Assembly: GCA_907163375.1 (NCBI GenBank)
Contig: CAJQUW010005374.1
Location: 1-64,000, forward strand
Source: Prostheceraeus crozeri
Taxonomy: Eukaryota > Platyhelminthes > Polycladida > Euryleptidae
Direction: 5' to 3'
DNA: 64,000 nucleotides
The position numbers were made by a program, and so were the translations under genes. Below the pieces are notes generated by a model. The model was not told the origin of the DNA. It searched no databases and was given only the letters and a program-made list of their open reading frames with translations. Shown here in pieces: positions 55,328-64,000 of this stretch; the stretch's first letter is position 1; each line of letters starts with the position of its first letter.

Positions 55328-58300
55328 CACTGTAATCTGGCACCTCCTAAAGTGGAAGAAATCTACATCCTAAAGCGCCACACACTAAAATTTCAGAAGG
55401 CTATGTTGAATTAGTAGGTGAGCATACTGAAGAGAACAATAACCCTTAGACGTAAGCAGCTGCATAGAGGAGAGCGTGAGTCACTGCTTGCCAGACAGCC
55501 GGGGCGCTGTCGCATAACAATAGCTGCTATTGAGTACATCATAAGTTCACGTTGCTGTATGTGGACTTCGCTTCATCTATCCAAGGTTATGTAGCTGGCT
55601 TTGACTTCGAGTGGCAAGTTGACTTTCCGTCAGTGATATTGCAATTAAATTGTTTATTGAAATTAGCTGTTGAAGTTGTGCGGTAGTAAATTGCAAATAC
55701 GAGCGTATATGGATATCATGATGTCATACCAGGAGACTACATCTTTCCCATCAACGTCGATCGAAATACGAGATAAATGGAAAAGAAATATAGTAAAACT
55801 TGAATCTAAATGGCCGAAAATTTGCATTCTACATTTTCTCGTGACAGTCAATCAAGTTGATATACTAATCAATCTGGTTCATCAACTAACGGCAGCTCTG
55901 AAAAATGAGGTGAGTTTCCTGTTGCTCTGATAGCCTATTCGAAAGAGTTGTAATACATGCATGCTGTATAGCACTAATGTAAACCAAGTTTAAGACTTCT
56001 TTAGTTAAAATGCCACTTTTTATAACGGGAATAAATAAATTTTTGCGGATAATGCAAATTATAAATTGGAAAAGCTGTAAATTTTCGAGGTAGGCATACA
56101 TTGTATTTGTCAATTTTATGCATTCAGTAGCGTTATCTGTGCACGGCAAAGCCTCTGAGAAGCAAATGCGTACTCATAGAAACTGCTCAAAGTACTCACT
56201 GTTATTTAAGTGGCGTGTCCAATAAGGCTTCCGAACGAAGGCAGAAAAATACACGCATATGAAGGGTTAATTGAATTGACATATCAAGTGTTTGATTCAA
56301 CCTGCTAATGTAAGCATTTATCACCAACTGTCATGATAATCTATAGTCAGATAGCTGTATAGACATCGAAAAAATGTAATAGACGACACTGAAGGACGCT
56401 CGTTTCCATGATGTAGTAGAATAATTGTCTTCAGTCTTTCCTGATTCGGACATTTAAGAAGAAACATATTCTTGTAAACTTATGCTTAAAATTTCGCATT
56501 CAATCTTCTAAACTTTTTTTATCTATTTTGTTAACTTTCTGCCGCCACATAGTTGCGAATTCGCTTAATAAGTATTAATCAAAATATATGAAATTCCGGA
56601 TGTTGAACTAGGGCTGCGAGACTATACTGAAACATTAAATCGTCTATACTTCTATATAGAATCTTCTGCCAATAATTATCCTTCTTGTCAGTATTGAAAT
56701 AACTGCGGTTTTTCTACAATGTCCAGACACTATTGTATGCAACGTATTTTTAATGTGCGGCGTTAAGTGCTCGACTTCCTATAAATATTCATTCCATCCT
56801 GTTGGCTACTTTTAAAAATAAATCCATTTTAGCAATGAAAGTCTCTCACATACTCTATTCATATTAGTCATTATTATTAAGTTCTCAACGTAGCATAATA
56901 TCAAGGTGAAAAATAAACTATAGCACAAATAGGAAAGACCAAACAGTCATCATCGCAAAAAAGGGAGATAAATTACCAATAACTTACATAGAATGTTTCT
57001 ATTCTGTAAAAATACATGATAAGGCAAGAAAATGTCCGCCTATTGAATGGAACTTTTTTATTCTTTCTCATAAAATCATCTCATGATCAGCATATCATGC
57101 TGATTTCCTGAAACGAACTATACTCACATAGAACCAAGACCTCTGACGTTGAACAGTTTCAGACACCTTCACAATGACTATTAAATCACCGTAGAAAAGG
57201 AGAAATTCCATTATTTAATTTTTATAAAAAAATTTAACGACGATCTTTGGCCATATAAGTCTAGTTAATATTTCTGAAATCAACTTAGCTCATGCATGTT
57301 TGGTGGAGACCTGTGACGCTGATATTGTTTTCACCTGATTAGTAAGTGCGGCTACTTGTTGCCGACACATAGCAGTTTACAAGACAGTGTATGCTGTCTG
57401 AAGTGGGAGAATCAACAAGAAACATGTGCAGTATTGCATTATAACTTTCAAACGAAAATTAATACTTGTGAATATGGATTATTAGCATAATATTTGCTAT
57501 TTGTTGAAGATCTGAAACTCGTGAATTTCCATAATCTGTAGAACATCAAATTACTAAGAAAGGAGACAATTTTCCGCAACAAGAGGTTTCAATAATTTTA
57601 TCAAAATACAGGTACATGTATTCAATTCAGCATTGATAAACTATATTATGTAGGCGTATATCAAAATAAATAGCGTAATAAAAATAATTAAATAACATGA
57701 TGTGCTCTGTGTATGCCTGTTTATGAGAAATTCTATTGTTTTCAATTATCTGTCAAATAAAAAACTTCGAATTTATGAAGAAATCATAATTTGCTCAGCC
57801 TGTTTCATGTAACATCTAGTTCTGACGATCTTGTCTCTTAAACTTAATTATTTCTTTCCCTTCACTCCATAGTTCGTAACTAAAATTCCTTTTTCTTTTC
57901 AGCAATCATTTCGACTTGAATATCAGTGAATACAAATATGTGGTGTCCAAAAATTAGATATGTGCTTTGACGGATGGAGCATCTACCATCATGGAATATG
58001 AAGTCTTGTTTCTAACGTATAATCTCCAGCACAATTGACAGTACTTGGCCACCATAGAAACTGCTGGAAGGACTTCTTCCTGTACTTTACATCTTCACCA
58101 AGATCAGCGCAAAAATCTGTGAATTTTTTTTGGTGCCATAAATTACTTTGAATTCTTTCGTTTCCATCTTTCTATAATAATTCCTTGATGTTTTCCATGA
58201 TGTTTTAGAGTTGCAATTTCTGTGAGTTTAGATCGTAATTTGATTGAAAAAAATAGATATTGCTTTGCTTATCTAGCACTTGATTGTTATTGTCTTGATA

Positions 58301-58963
58301 TTGAGACTCTATTTGTTACTTTATCTTTATTGCAACTGTTGATCTACGACTTCACACATGCTTTTATCCACATAATTCTGTAATAAAAATTTCTGACATT
58401 TTATACTGTCCCGACACTGATTATATTATATAGCATTTGTATTTTTGTCACCGAAAATTGCGTTGTCAGGCCAAAATTTTCATTGTACATGTATACATGA
58501 GATTTCGTTGTAGGCTATCTGTTACATCAATAGACCTATGATTGTGTTCATTTTGGTGCTGGGTGTCAATTTTATAAATTTCAAGTGAATTTCAGTAAAG
58601 GTTGCTGTATGTATTCGAATTGTACAACACTAATGACATGTTCTCTTGCATACAGTACCACATGGATCAAAGGGTTCTTATTTCCTTAGAGGGTTGTTTG
58701 TAAAGAAAGAGATAAATATTGAGTAAATTTAATGGGAGGTTTGTCTGCAACAAATCTCAATGCGCAACCCGTCTATTGCTGAATAAAGATACTAGTATGA
58801 ACTGTCATAAGGGAATGTAGAATATGGCATTGAAAAAATGTTTTAGGAGGTGAGAGGCTAGCCTTCTAAAAGGCGCATGCTTTAGGATTTTTTTATTAGT
58901 TACGAATAGTGTCTTGCTTTAGGAGGTGATTCAGCTTGCTTTAGGAGGTGCTGGTTTACAGTG
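55328..58963. mobile_element. Non-autonomous CACTA/EnSpm-like element nested in the LTR retrotransposon
   Basis: Ends are CACTGTAATCTGGCACCTCC and, complemented, CACTGTAAACCAGCACCTCC; TA flanks both (55326-55327, 58964-58965). Subterminal CACCTCCTAAAG/CTTTAGGAGGTG units recur at 55341, ~58846, ~58918 and ~58938, as in CACTA-type elements. 3636 bp with no recognised transposase; open frames inside (for example 55670-55930) are not recognisable. Skipping it and one TA leaves the integrase and RT in one continuous frame. Assignment to CACTA rests on the CACTG ends and iterated motifs. Confidence 0.75.
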
Positions 58964-58965
58964 TA

Positions 58966-60509
58966 AAAGAAAATTCTACAGGCACTTCGATCACTATGAT
59001 TGCGTCAGGGCAGTCTGCAGCGGCAACATCGCTGACGAACTTGGCATCGCCGGGTGATGCAGAAGAGGAAGTCAATCTCATCATGCCAAGAATGAATAAT
59101 TCAAAGATATTAGAAAATCTTGATAGCCATTTCCAGCATGTCGATTCCGAACAGAAAGAAAAGATAAAAGAAATAATTAAAGAGCACAAAGGAATATTTG
59201 CCGATCATCCGCAAATAACTACATGGGCAGAACATGATGTCGAATTATCTGAAGAAAGGCCAATAAAACAGAGTCCGTACAGAATGAATCCAGAGAAGAG
59301 AGAAATTATGAGAAAGGAAGTAAAATATCTGAAAGATCATAACATAATAGAAAATAGCAACAGCAATTGGAGTTCACCATGCATTTTGGTACCAAAACCA
59401 GATAAAACTCATCGTTTTTGTACCGATTATAGAAAAGTAAATGAATTGACAATCGCAGACAATTATCCCTTGCCGAATATCGAGACTTGCATTGAACAAG
59501 TAGGAGATTCGAAAATAATCAGCAAATTTGACTTATTGAAAGGATATTATCAAGTTCCTTTAACAGAAAGAGCAAAGCGAATTTCAGCCTTCGTCACCGA
59601 AGAGGGTTTATTTCAATACAAAGTTATGCCCTTCGGAATGAAAAATGCCGCATCAACATTTCAAAGATTAGCTAATAAAGTCATCGAAAATTTAGACAAC
59701 TGCGCCGTATATATTGACGACATAATCGTTTATAGTAATGACTGGCCAGATCACTTGGAACAAATACGAAAATTATTCCAAAGAATCGGCGAGGCCGATT
59801 TAACAATCAACCTCAGCAAAAGCGAGATTGGGAAACAGTCGTTAAACTATTTAGGTTTGAAATCGGACATGGGAAAATAAAACCTATTATGGCAAAAGTT
59901 CAAGCCGTTATAAACTTTCCTGTACCTAACTCAAGAAAGGAACTAAGAAGATTCCTTGGTATGGCTGGGTATTATAGAAAATTTTGCAAAAATTACGCAG
60001 ATGTTGTACACCCTTTGACAAGCCTAACGAGCCCAAAAAATAAAATATACTTGGAGTAATGAATGCCAAGTAGCTTTCGAACAAGTCAAAACAATGTTGG
60101 CATCACCACCGATTTTATCAGTACCTACATTTGAAAAGCCCTTCAAATTATATGTCGATGCTAGCGGCCTTGGTCTTGGTGCATTGTTGGCTCAAGATGA
60201 TGAGGCAGGGAACGAGCATCCATTATCATATTATTCGAAGAAATTCAATCATTACGAAAGAAAATACATCACGATTGAAAAAGAATGACTAGCTTTGGTT
60301 CAAAGTTTGAGACACTTTGCGTATTTCCTCAAAGACCGGCGAGCTACTTTTGTTTACACAGATCACAATCCGTTTAGTTTTCATTAACAAATGAAAAATG
60401 ACAATCAGAGACTTTTGAGATGGAGTCTGTGTTACAGGAATATAATATTATCATTCAACATGTACCCGGGAGAGATAACATCATAGCAGATCGTTTGTCG
60501 AGAAGTTAA
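58966..60509 (+). pseudogene. Reverse transcriptase and RNase H of the LTR element
   Basis: The RT begins around PIKQSPYRMNPEKREIMRKE. Motifs in order: WSSPCILVPKPD, CTDYRKVNE, KFDLLKGYYQVPL, MPFGMKNAASTFQRL and the catalytic YIDDIIVYS. A frameshift near 59870 leads to the connection region (FLGMAGYYRKFCKNYADVVH), another near 60050 to RNase H (KLYVDASGLGLGALL; TDHNP). An in-frame TGA lies at 60286-60288. The chain ends in an HVPGRDN-like stretch before a TAA near 60508. RT copies the RNA and RNase H removes it. Integrase is absent downstream; it lies upstream, which is unusual for Ty3/gypsy. Confidence 0.88.
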
Positions 60510-60544
60510 ATAAAAATGTGATTTTTATTTTTTTTGGTGGGGCG

Positions 60545-61129
60545 TGTTGTGTGCTAGGCAGTTTGTCTTCTTGCTTTATTATGCATTTATTATGCAATTT
60601 ATTATTTTGTGAGAGCAATCTCCATTCCATTGTTAGAGCAATAACTTTTCCGCGGCATGCATTTCAAGTTCCAATGTCATACAAAAGTCCAGCTTGTCAG
60701 CTATCTACGGTACATGACCGACAACAGACATGTCATGTCATCAGACAATGGATGACCAAACAATTGGTAGCTGACCGTGAGCGAATCTTCACAGACGTAT
60801 TTAACACGGCATGAACAACGCCCGTGCACCCATTCTGGTCTCTCCAAGCGAAGTTGTCGGCGAGAGCCGTTGACGGTGTTGCAGCCTATCTTCTATGTGC
60901 GAACTATCATCGAACTGCTGCGGACGTGATCACCACGGCTTGTGATCCTGGAAGAATCTGGAGACTCTGTTGGTGCTGTGACTGTCTTATAACTGTGAAC
61001 GTACCATCTGTCCTTGTAAGGACTGTTTGCACCATTTATTTATTTTCACAATATAATTCTTCCACATTTTTCATTTACATTTTTCAATCATATGTTTTGG
61101 GAATATTAAGAAAATAATAACCCGTAACA
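60545..61129 (+). repeat. 3' LTR
   Basis: Identical by eye to 49401-49985. Preceded by a GGTGGGGCG tract (60536-60544), the best candidate polypurine tract. Confidence 0.93.
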
Positions 61130-61489
61130 TATTCAATTTGTCTCCGGTAGCATAATATCTCAATGCACATAATAATTGTAACTCAGAAGTTACTGCATAA
61201 TTCCTTCTTGAAGCATGGGCCAAATCTTCATCAATCAAATTATGAATGTAGTTGAATGTACTTTTTGTAAAGCAGAAACGTTGCCTGAATTCTTCGTTAT
61301 ACTTTTCAAAACAATCCACTCGATCTGAGAATCTTCTTGGGTTTCTGTTTGCACTATCAACGTTAAAGGTAGGAATAAATACCATTTCTATTTCTTTTCA
61401 CTCACTCCGTATGCGTATATACGGGACTAAAGTTATAATGACACCTTTAACAGATATATCATGTTAAAGTAAGTTCACATCGCCTTTAA

Positions 61490-61638
61490 AATTGACCTGT
61501 TAAATCTAACAGGGCAGTAAAAATTAACTGCCCTGTTAATTATATGCAACTACTGTCAATTCAAGCGGCCCTGTTATGATATATTCTGACAGCTCCGTTA
61601 AACTAACAGCCCTGTTAATAGTTTTATGCAACCGGGCC
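61490..61638 (-). promoter_or_regulatory. Harbinger-2 right subterminal repeats
   Basis: CCTGTTAAA, CTAACAGGGCAG, TTAACTGCCCTGTTAATT, CCCTGTTATG, TCCGTTAAACTAACAGCCCTGTTAA: at least seven CTGTTA/TAACAG units within 150 bp of the end, in both orientations and in front of the transposase start at 61385. Confidence 0.6.
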
Positions 61639-61641
61639 CAG

Positions 61642-62081
61642 GGTGACTGTCCACGATGTCATTTGTTTCTATTTGTGGAAAGATATCTGTTGCGCTGGAA
61701 AGGTGCAATGCCAAGGCTATTTTGAAAAGAACCGAGGCCTCCGCTGGTTGAAAGCGAGATCACACATGACCGTGATTTGATGACTTTTTCAATTTATCCT
61801 GTACTTTTCAAGTGTTCTCGTTTCTTCTTTCGTTTGGTGTATTTGAACAAATAAATATTTTTATTTCCACAAAAGCAACCACACAATTTTACGCAACCAC
61901 TCGACGTCTGAGTATTATTAGTTCGAAATTCTTAATGATTCCTCTGTGTATTTCTCCTCTTCATGTATGTCAAACACTTGATAGGTCAACTAGGCTGTAT
62001 AAATGAAGAACTGATGCAGTGAAAATGTTGTTTTTTACATCCCTAGGACATGAATTCCTGCCTATAGGGAGAAATATCAAC
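61642..62081. other. Intergenic stretch, nothing recognised
   Basis: Sequence that was contiguous with the region left of 47133 before the Harbinger insertion. No coding or repeat signal recognised. Confidence 0.4.
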
Positions 62082-62089
62082 GTTGCAGC

Positions 62090-63496
62090 CATAAGCGTAC
62101 GGGAAAAATTTTCTAGGGAGGGCTGAGTCCTTGTGCCCGAAAAATTGGCATAATCACGAAGATCTAGTTTCTACACTTACCCCAGAACTCCGCGAAAGTA
62201 AAAACGCGACAATTTATACTATCAATGTAATAAAATTTTGCAAATGTTTTTATCAAAAATAGCACAATGTTGTCTACTTATCCGTAGACGAATTGGAAAA
62301 TTTCAGAAGTTCTAATGTAACTAGGTAAGTTTTAATTTTTCTCTAATATAACAGAAATATCGGGCGATATTATCAAAAGAACTGACATCTCCGATTTTTG
62401 CGACTGGCAAATGTATCAATGATTCTGGAAATGTCGGTTTCAATCACTGCGTTTGCATACGATCGCTCAATATTTATCAGTGCCAGGTGACTGAGGCGAT
62501 CTTGTCCCATCGTGCTTCGAAGATAAGTCTTTATTCTTCTGAGGGCACTAAACGACCACTCAGCGGAACAGGAGGTTGCTGGAATAGCACATAGCATTTT
62601 CACCACCTGTGCGAATTCCGGTACAAAGTCAATTAAGTGGTGATCATGTAAATTCCACAGTACGTCTGTGGCATTGGAGCACTGTATGTTTTTGTTCGAT
62701 TTGTAATTATTGCATATCTCATGTTCGGCAAAGAGTATGTCTTTATCCAATCCGTAGTATTTATTTAGCGACTAAATCAAAGTTATTCAAACTTGGCGCC
62801 GAATTCATAACTAAGTCTCCGAGACACAAAGGACATCCTGATCATTACCGGCAAACCGTGATTCCAATTCAGCAATTACTTTATCCAGAGCTGGATAAAA
62901 TATGCTGACCCGGTAATGGGACTTTGCGGTCAGTGTCAGAGGCACACCCGAATGTTCACCTACCAAGGCCTGTAGACGACGTGACGGCTTCTTTACCCTG
63001 AGTGCTGCTGGCTTTCTGAATGAGAATATTGTGTTCTGTAACCACATTTCTATTTTTGTGCCGACCTTCTCAGTAATCTCCCAAAGATTCTTCAGAACTC
63101 TTCACGGCATGATTGTAATGTAGGGATTGTTGCATTCGCAGTTCGTCGAGCGGTTCCAACATCCACGTACTTGACCGAATAAGCGAATGGCCAGTGTCTG
63201 TAGCATTATTAGTAACCGACATGTGTGGCATTTATCACCCGAATTTCGGATTCTTTTGGAATTCATTGGCACTCCCTCTGTCCCTCAATTACGACCGGTT
63301 GACTGCCCGGATTTCGGGCACATCGTCTCGCCTAATCGGAATAAAATCGTATATTTGTTTGCTTTGACCATAAAACGCGATTTTAAAGTTTATTCGCCGC
63401 TGCCAAAAATTTGGCAACTGCCCGAATGTTTTTGCCCGAGTCTTTGTTTGGGGGGGGGGCTGAAGCCCCAAAGCCCCCCCGGCCCGTACGCCTATG
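62090..63496 (-). mobile_element. Internally deleted hAT element with perfect 8-bp target duplication
   Basis: GTTGCAGC is present on both sides (62082-62089, 63497-63504). Ends are CATAAGCGTACGGG and, complemented, CATAGGCGTACGGG; next to the right end lies a G9 run and GGGGCTTCAGCCCC-like sequence. 1407 bp, carrying only the 3' part of a transposase gene. Confidence 0.9.
62373..63095 (-). pseudogene. hAT transposase C-terminal half
   Basis: Minus strand, downward: KNLWEITEKVGTKIEMWLQN, HYRVSIFYPALDKVIAELES with RF (63047-62811), then in another frame FVPEFAQVVKMLCAIPATSC and SAEWSFSALRRIKTYLRSTM, the hAT dimerisation domain (x-S-x-x-x-E/W-R-S-F-S-x-L-R-R-I-K), then LALINIER and a terminal basic tail to the stop at 62373. 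In the motif the usual Glu-Arg is Glu-Trp (AEWSF), a substitution at a conserved Arg. The zinc finger and first catalytic part are missing. Confidence 0.85.
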
Positions 63497-63549
63497 GTTG
63501 CAGCTGAGGTAGAAGTAATCGAGTGTGCTTATACAAGAGTGACCACAAT

Positions 63550-63723
63550 TATTCTATATTGCCGGCGAAATTAAAGAAATGGGTGAGATTCCCCTTCAGT
63601 GAGGCCGCTGATCAAATCTCCGATGACGACTTTGAAATGAAGAGAATCGTTATGAAGAAGATTCGTCGCTTGAGACAGAGTTTAGGGATGTATCCCTTCC
63701 TGAGCTCTGGATTCGACGACTGA
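63550..63723 (+). CDS. Possible coding exon or gene tail
   Basis: An open frame ends at TGA 63721-63723 and encodes WVRFPFSEAADQISDDDFEM then KRIVMKKIRRLRQSLGMYPF. The composition looks coding (acidic turn then basic helix), but the start is unclear and I recognise no family. It begins just outside the hAT element. Could be a terminal exon or chance. Confidence 0.25.
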   Translation, partial: YSILPAKLKKWVRFPFSEAADQISDDDFEMKRIVMKKIRRLRQSLGMYPFLSSGFDD

Positions 63724-64000
63724 ACCAGTTTCCGAAATTAGCCGCAGCTGCTCTTCCAGTACTTTTGATTCCCCACATCTTGAGAATGTGAATCTGCATT
63801 CAGTCAAATTTCTATCATGCATGTACCGGATGAATCAAAGGTCTTTGCCAACTGACAATTCAGTGCAAAAATGTGTATATCACATTTATTTGTAAACGGA
63901 ATAATATCAAGCCATCAAACATCACTGTCTAGACACGTCAGTTCTATGAAAGCAATAAAGGTGTTCTAAACATATCCGATGGATATTTTCGATTTCGGCA
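63724..64000. other. Non-coding end of window
   Basis: An AATAAA-like signal occurs near 63954 and could serve a gene ending at 63723. Nothing else recognised. Confidence 0.35.

Larger units (their letters stand above)
49401..61129 (+). mobile_element. Ty3/gypsy-type LTR retrotransposon with integrase before RT (Gmr1-like order)
   Basis: 585-bp LTRs at both ends (49401-49985 and 60545-61129), TG...CA bounded. Flanking TTTT (49397-49400) and TATT (61130-61133) make a 4-bp duplication with one mismatch. Internal order on the plus strand: PBS, gag, protease, integrase, RT, RNase H. Two nested DNA transposons (51760-53395, 55328-58963) account for 5.3 kb; the element itself would be about 6.5 kb. 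Many stops and frameshifts make it non-functional. Confidence 0.93.
48586..61385 (-). pseudogene. Harbinger-2 transposase, interrupted
   Basis: The gene starts at 61385 (minus) and runs to the LTR element at 61130. EEFRQRFCFTKSTFNYIHNL and LQLLCALRYYATGD are the N-terminal part. Coding resumes at 49400 with TIGDTFGIHISSAS, then GAVDGTHIRI (first Asp), IHDSRI, LLGDNGYSCS (second Asp) and RCTIETAW (Glu), so all three catalytic residues survive. Besides the insertion there is a 4-bp TTAA-type duplication near 49160 just after ESHYVN, and a single-base frameshift near 48840. The last ~90 residues ([20 protein letters not shown]) continue to a stop at 48586. Reading across the LTR element with one 4-bp target copy removed keeps the frame. 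Confidence 0.88.
47136..61638. mobile_element. Second PIF/Harbinger element, split by an LTR retrotransposon
   Basis: The left end GGCCCGGTTGCATAAA and right end TTTATGCAACCGGGCC (complementary) are flanked by CAG on both sides (47133-47135, 61639-61641). Without the 11.73 kb LTR insertion it would be about 2.77 kb, like the intact Harbinger at 26.05-29.02 kb (2.97 kb). The two-gene layout is the same: Myb-like (+) and transposase (-). Its proteins are only distantly related to the first element's, so it is a different family. Confidence 0.9.

Noticed and set aside
63187..63507. 106-codon plus-strand frame
   Set aside because: Lies inside the hAT element antisense to its transposase side and runs through the terminal G-run; not a gene.
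1..64000. CRISPR arrays, operons, bacterial insertion sequences
   Set aside because: No regular spacer arrays, Shine-Dalgarno-led gene strings or bacterial genes; all mobile elements are of eukaryotic type. The Merlin fragment is the eukaryotic relative of IS1016.

Overview
The window is animal nuclear DNA, not bacterial. It is AT-rich, has one spliced gene with phase-consistent introns, and is otherwise packed with eukaryotic mobile elements: PIF/Harbinger, hAT, Tc1/mariner, CACTA-like and Merlin-like DNA transposons, Ty3/gypsy and Ty1/copia retroelements, RTE-like and Penelope-like fragments, and tRNA-derived SINEs. I cannot name the species. The mix suggests an invertebrate. No operon, CRISPR array or prokaryotic signal is present. 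All family names come from recognising motifs by eye; no database was searched.

Layout. 0-16.7 kb is mostly non-coding, with old repeat debris: a ~0.7 kb repeat present twice in inverted orientation 12 kb apart, a CACTA-ended MITE, Merlin, hAT and Penelope-like remnants, a SINE with a clear target-site duplication, and one possible host exon near 8 kb. At 16.70-20.23 kb lies a decayed hAT element with an 8-bp target duplication, carrying copia and non-LTR fragments. At ~21.9-29.9 kb lies the most unusual feature: about 300-bp inverted repeats enclose a broken copy of a large, uncharacterised protein family with a Cys-rich CXC-like tail. That copy has been split by a non-autonomous hAT element (22.98-23.78 kb) and by a complete, apparently intact PIF/Harbinger element (26.05-29.02 kb).

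30.8-46.7 kb holds the only convincing host gene: at least four coding exons, all bounded by phase-1 introns. It encodes several beta-grasp (ubiquitin-like) segments, a coiled coil and a C-terminal ubiquitin-like segment. Its 5' exon(s) are not identified. The ~10 kb third intron is full of fold-back elements and transposon fragments.

47.1-61.6 kb is a second Harbinger element. Its Myb-like gene is intact, but its transposase gene is split by an LTR retrotransposon with two seemingly identical 585-bp LTRs. That retrotransposon has integrase upstream of reverse transcriptase (the rare Gmr1-type order in a Ty3/gypsy element), and it has itself been hit by a Tc1-like element (51.76-53.40 kb) and a CACTA-like element (55.33-58.96 kb). 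The order of insertion can be read directly: Harbinger, then LTR element, then Tc1-like and CACTA-like. 62.09-63.50 kb is an internally deleted hAT with a perfect 8-bp target duplication.
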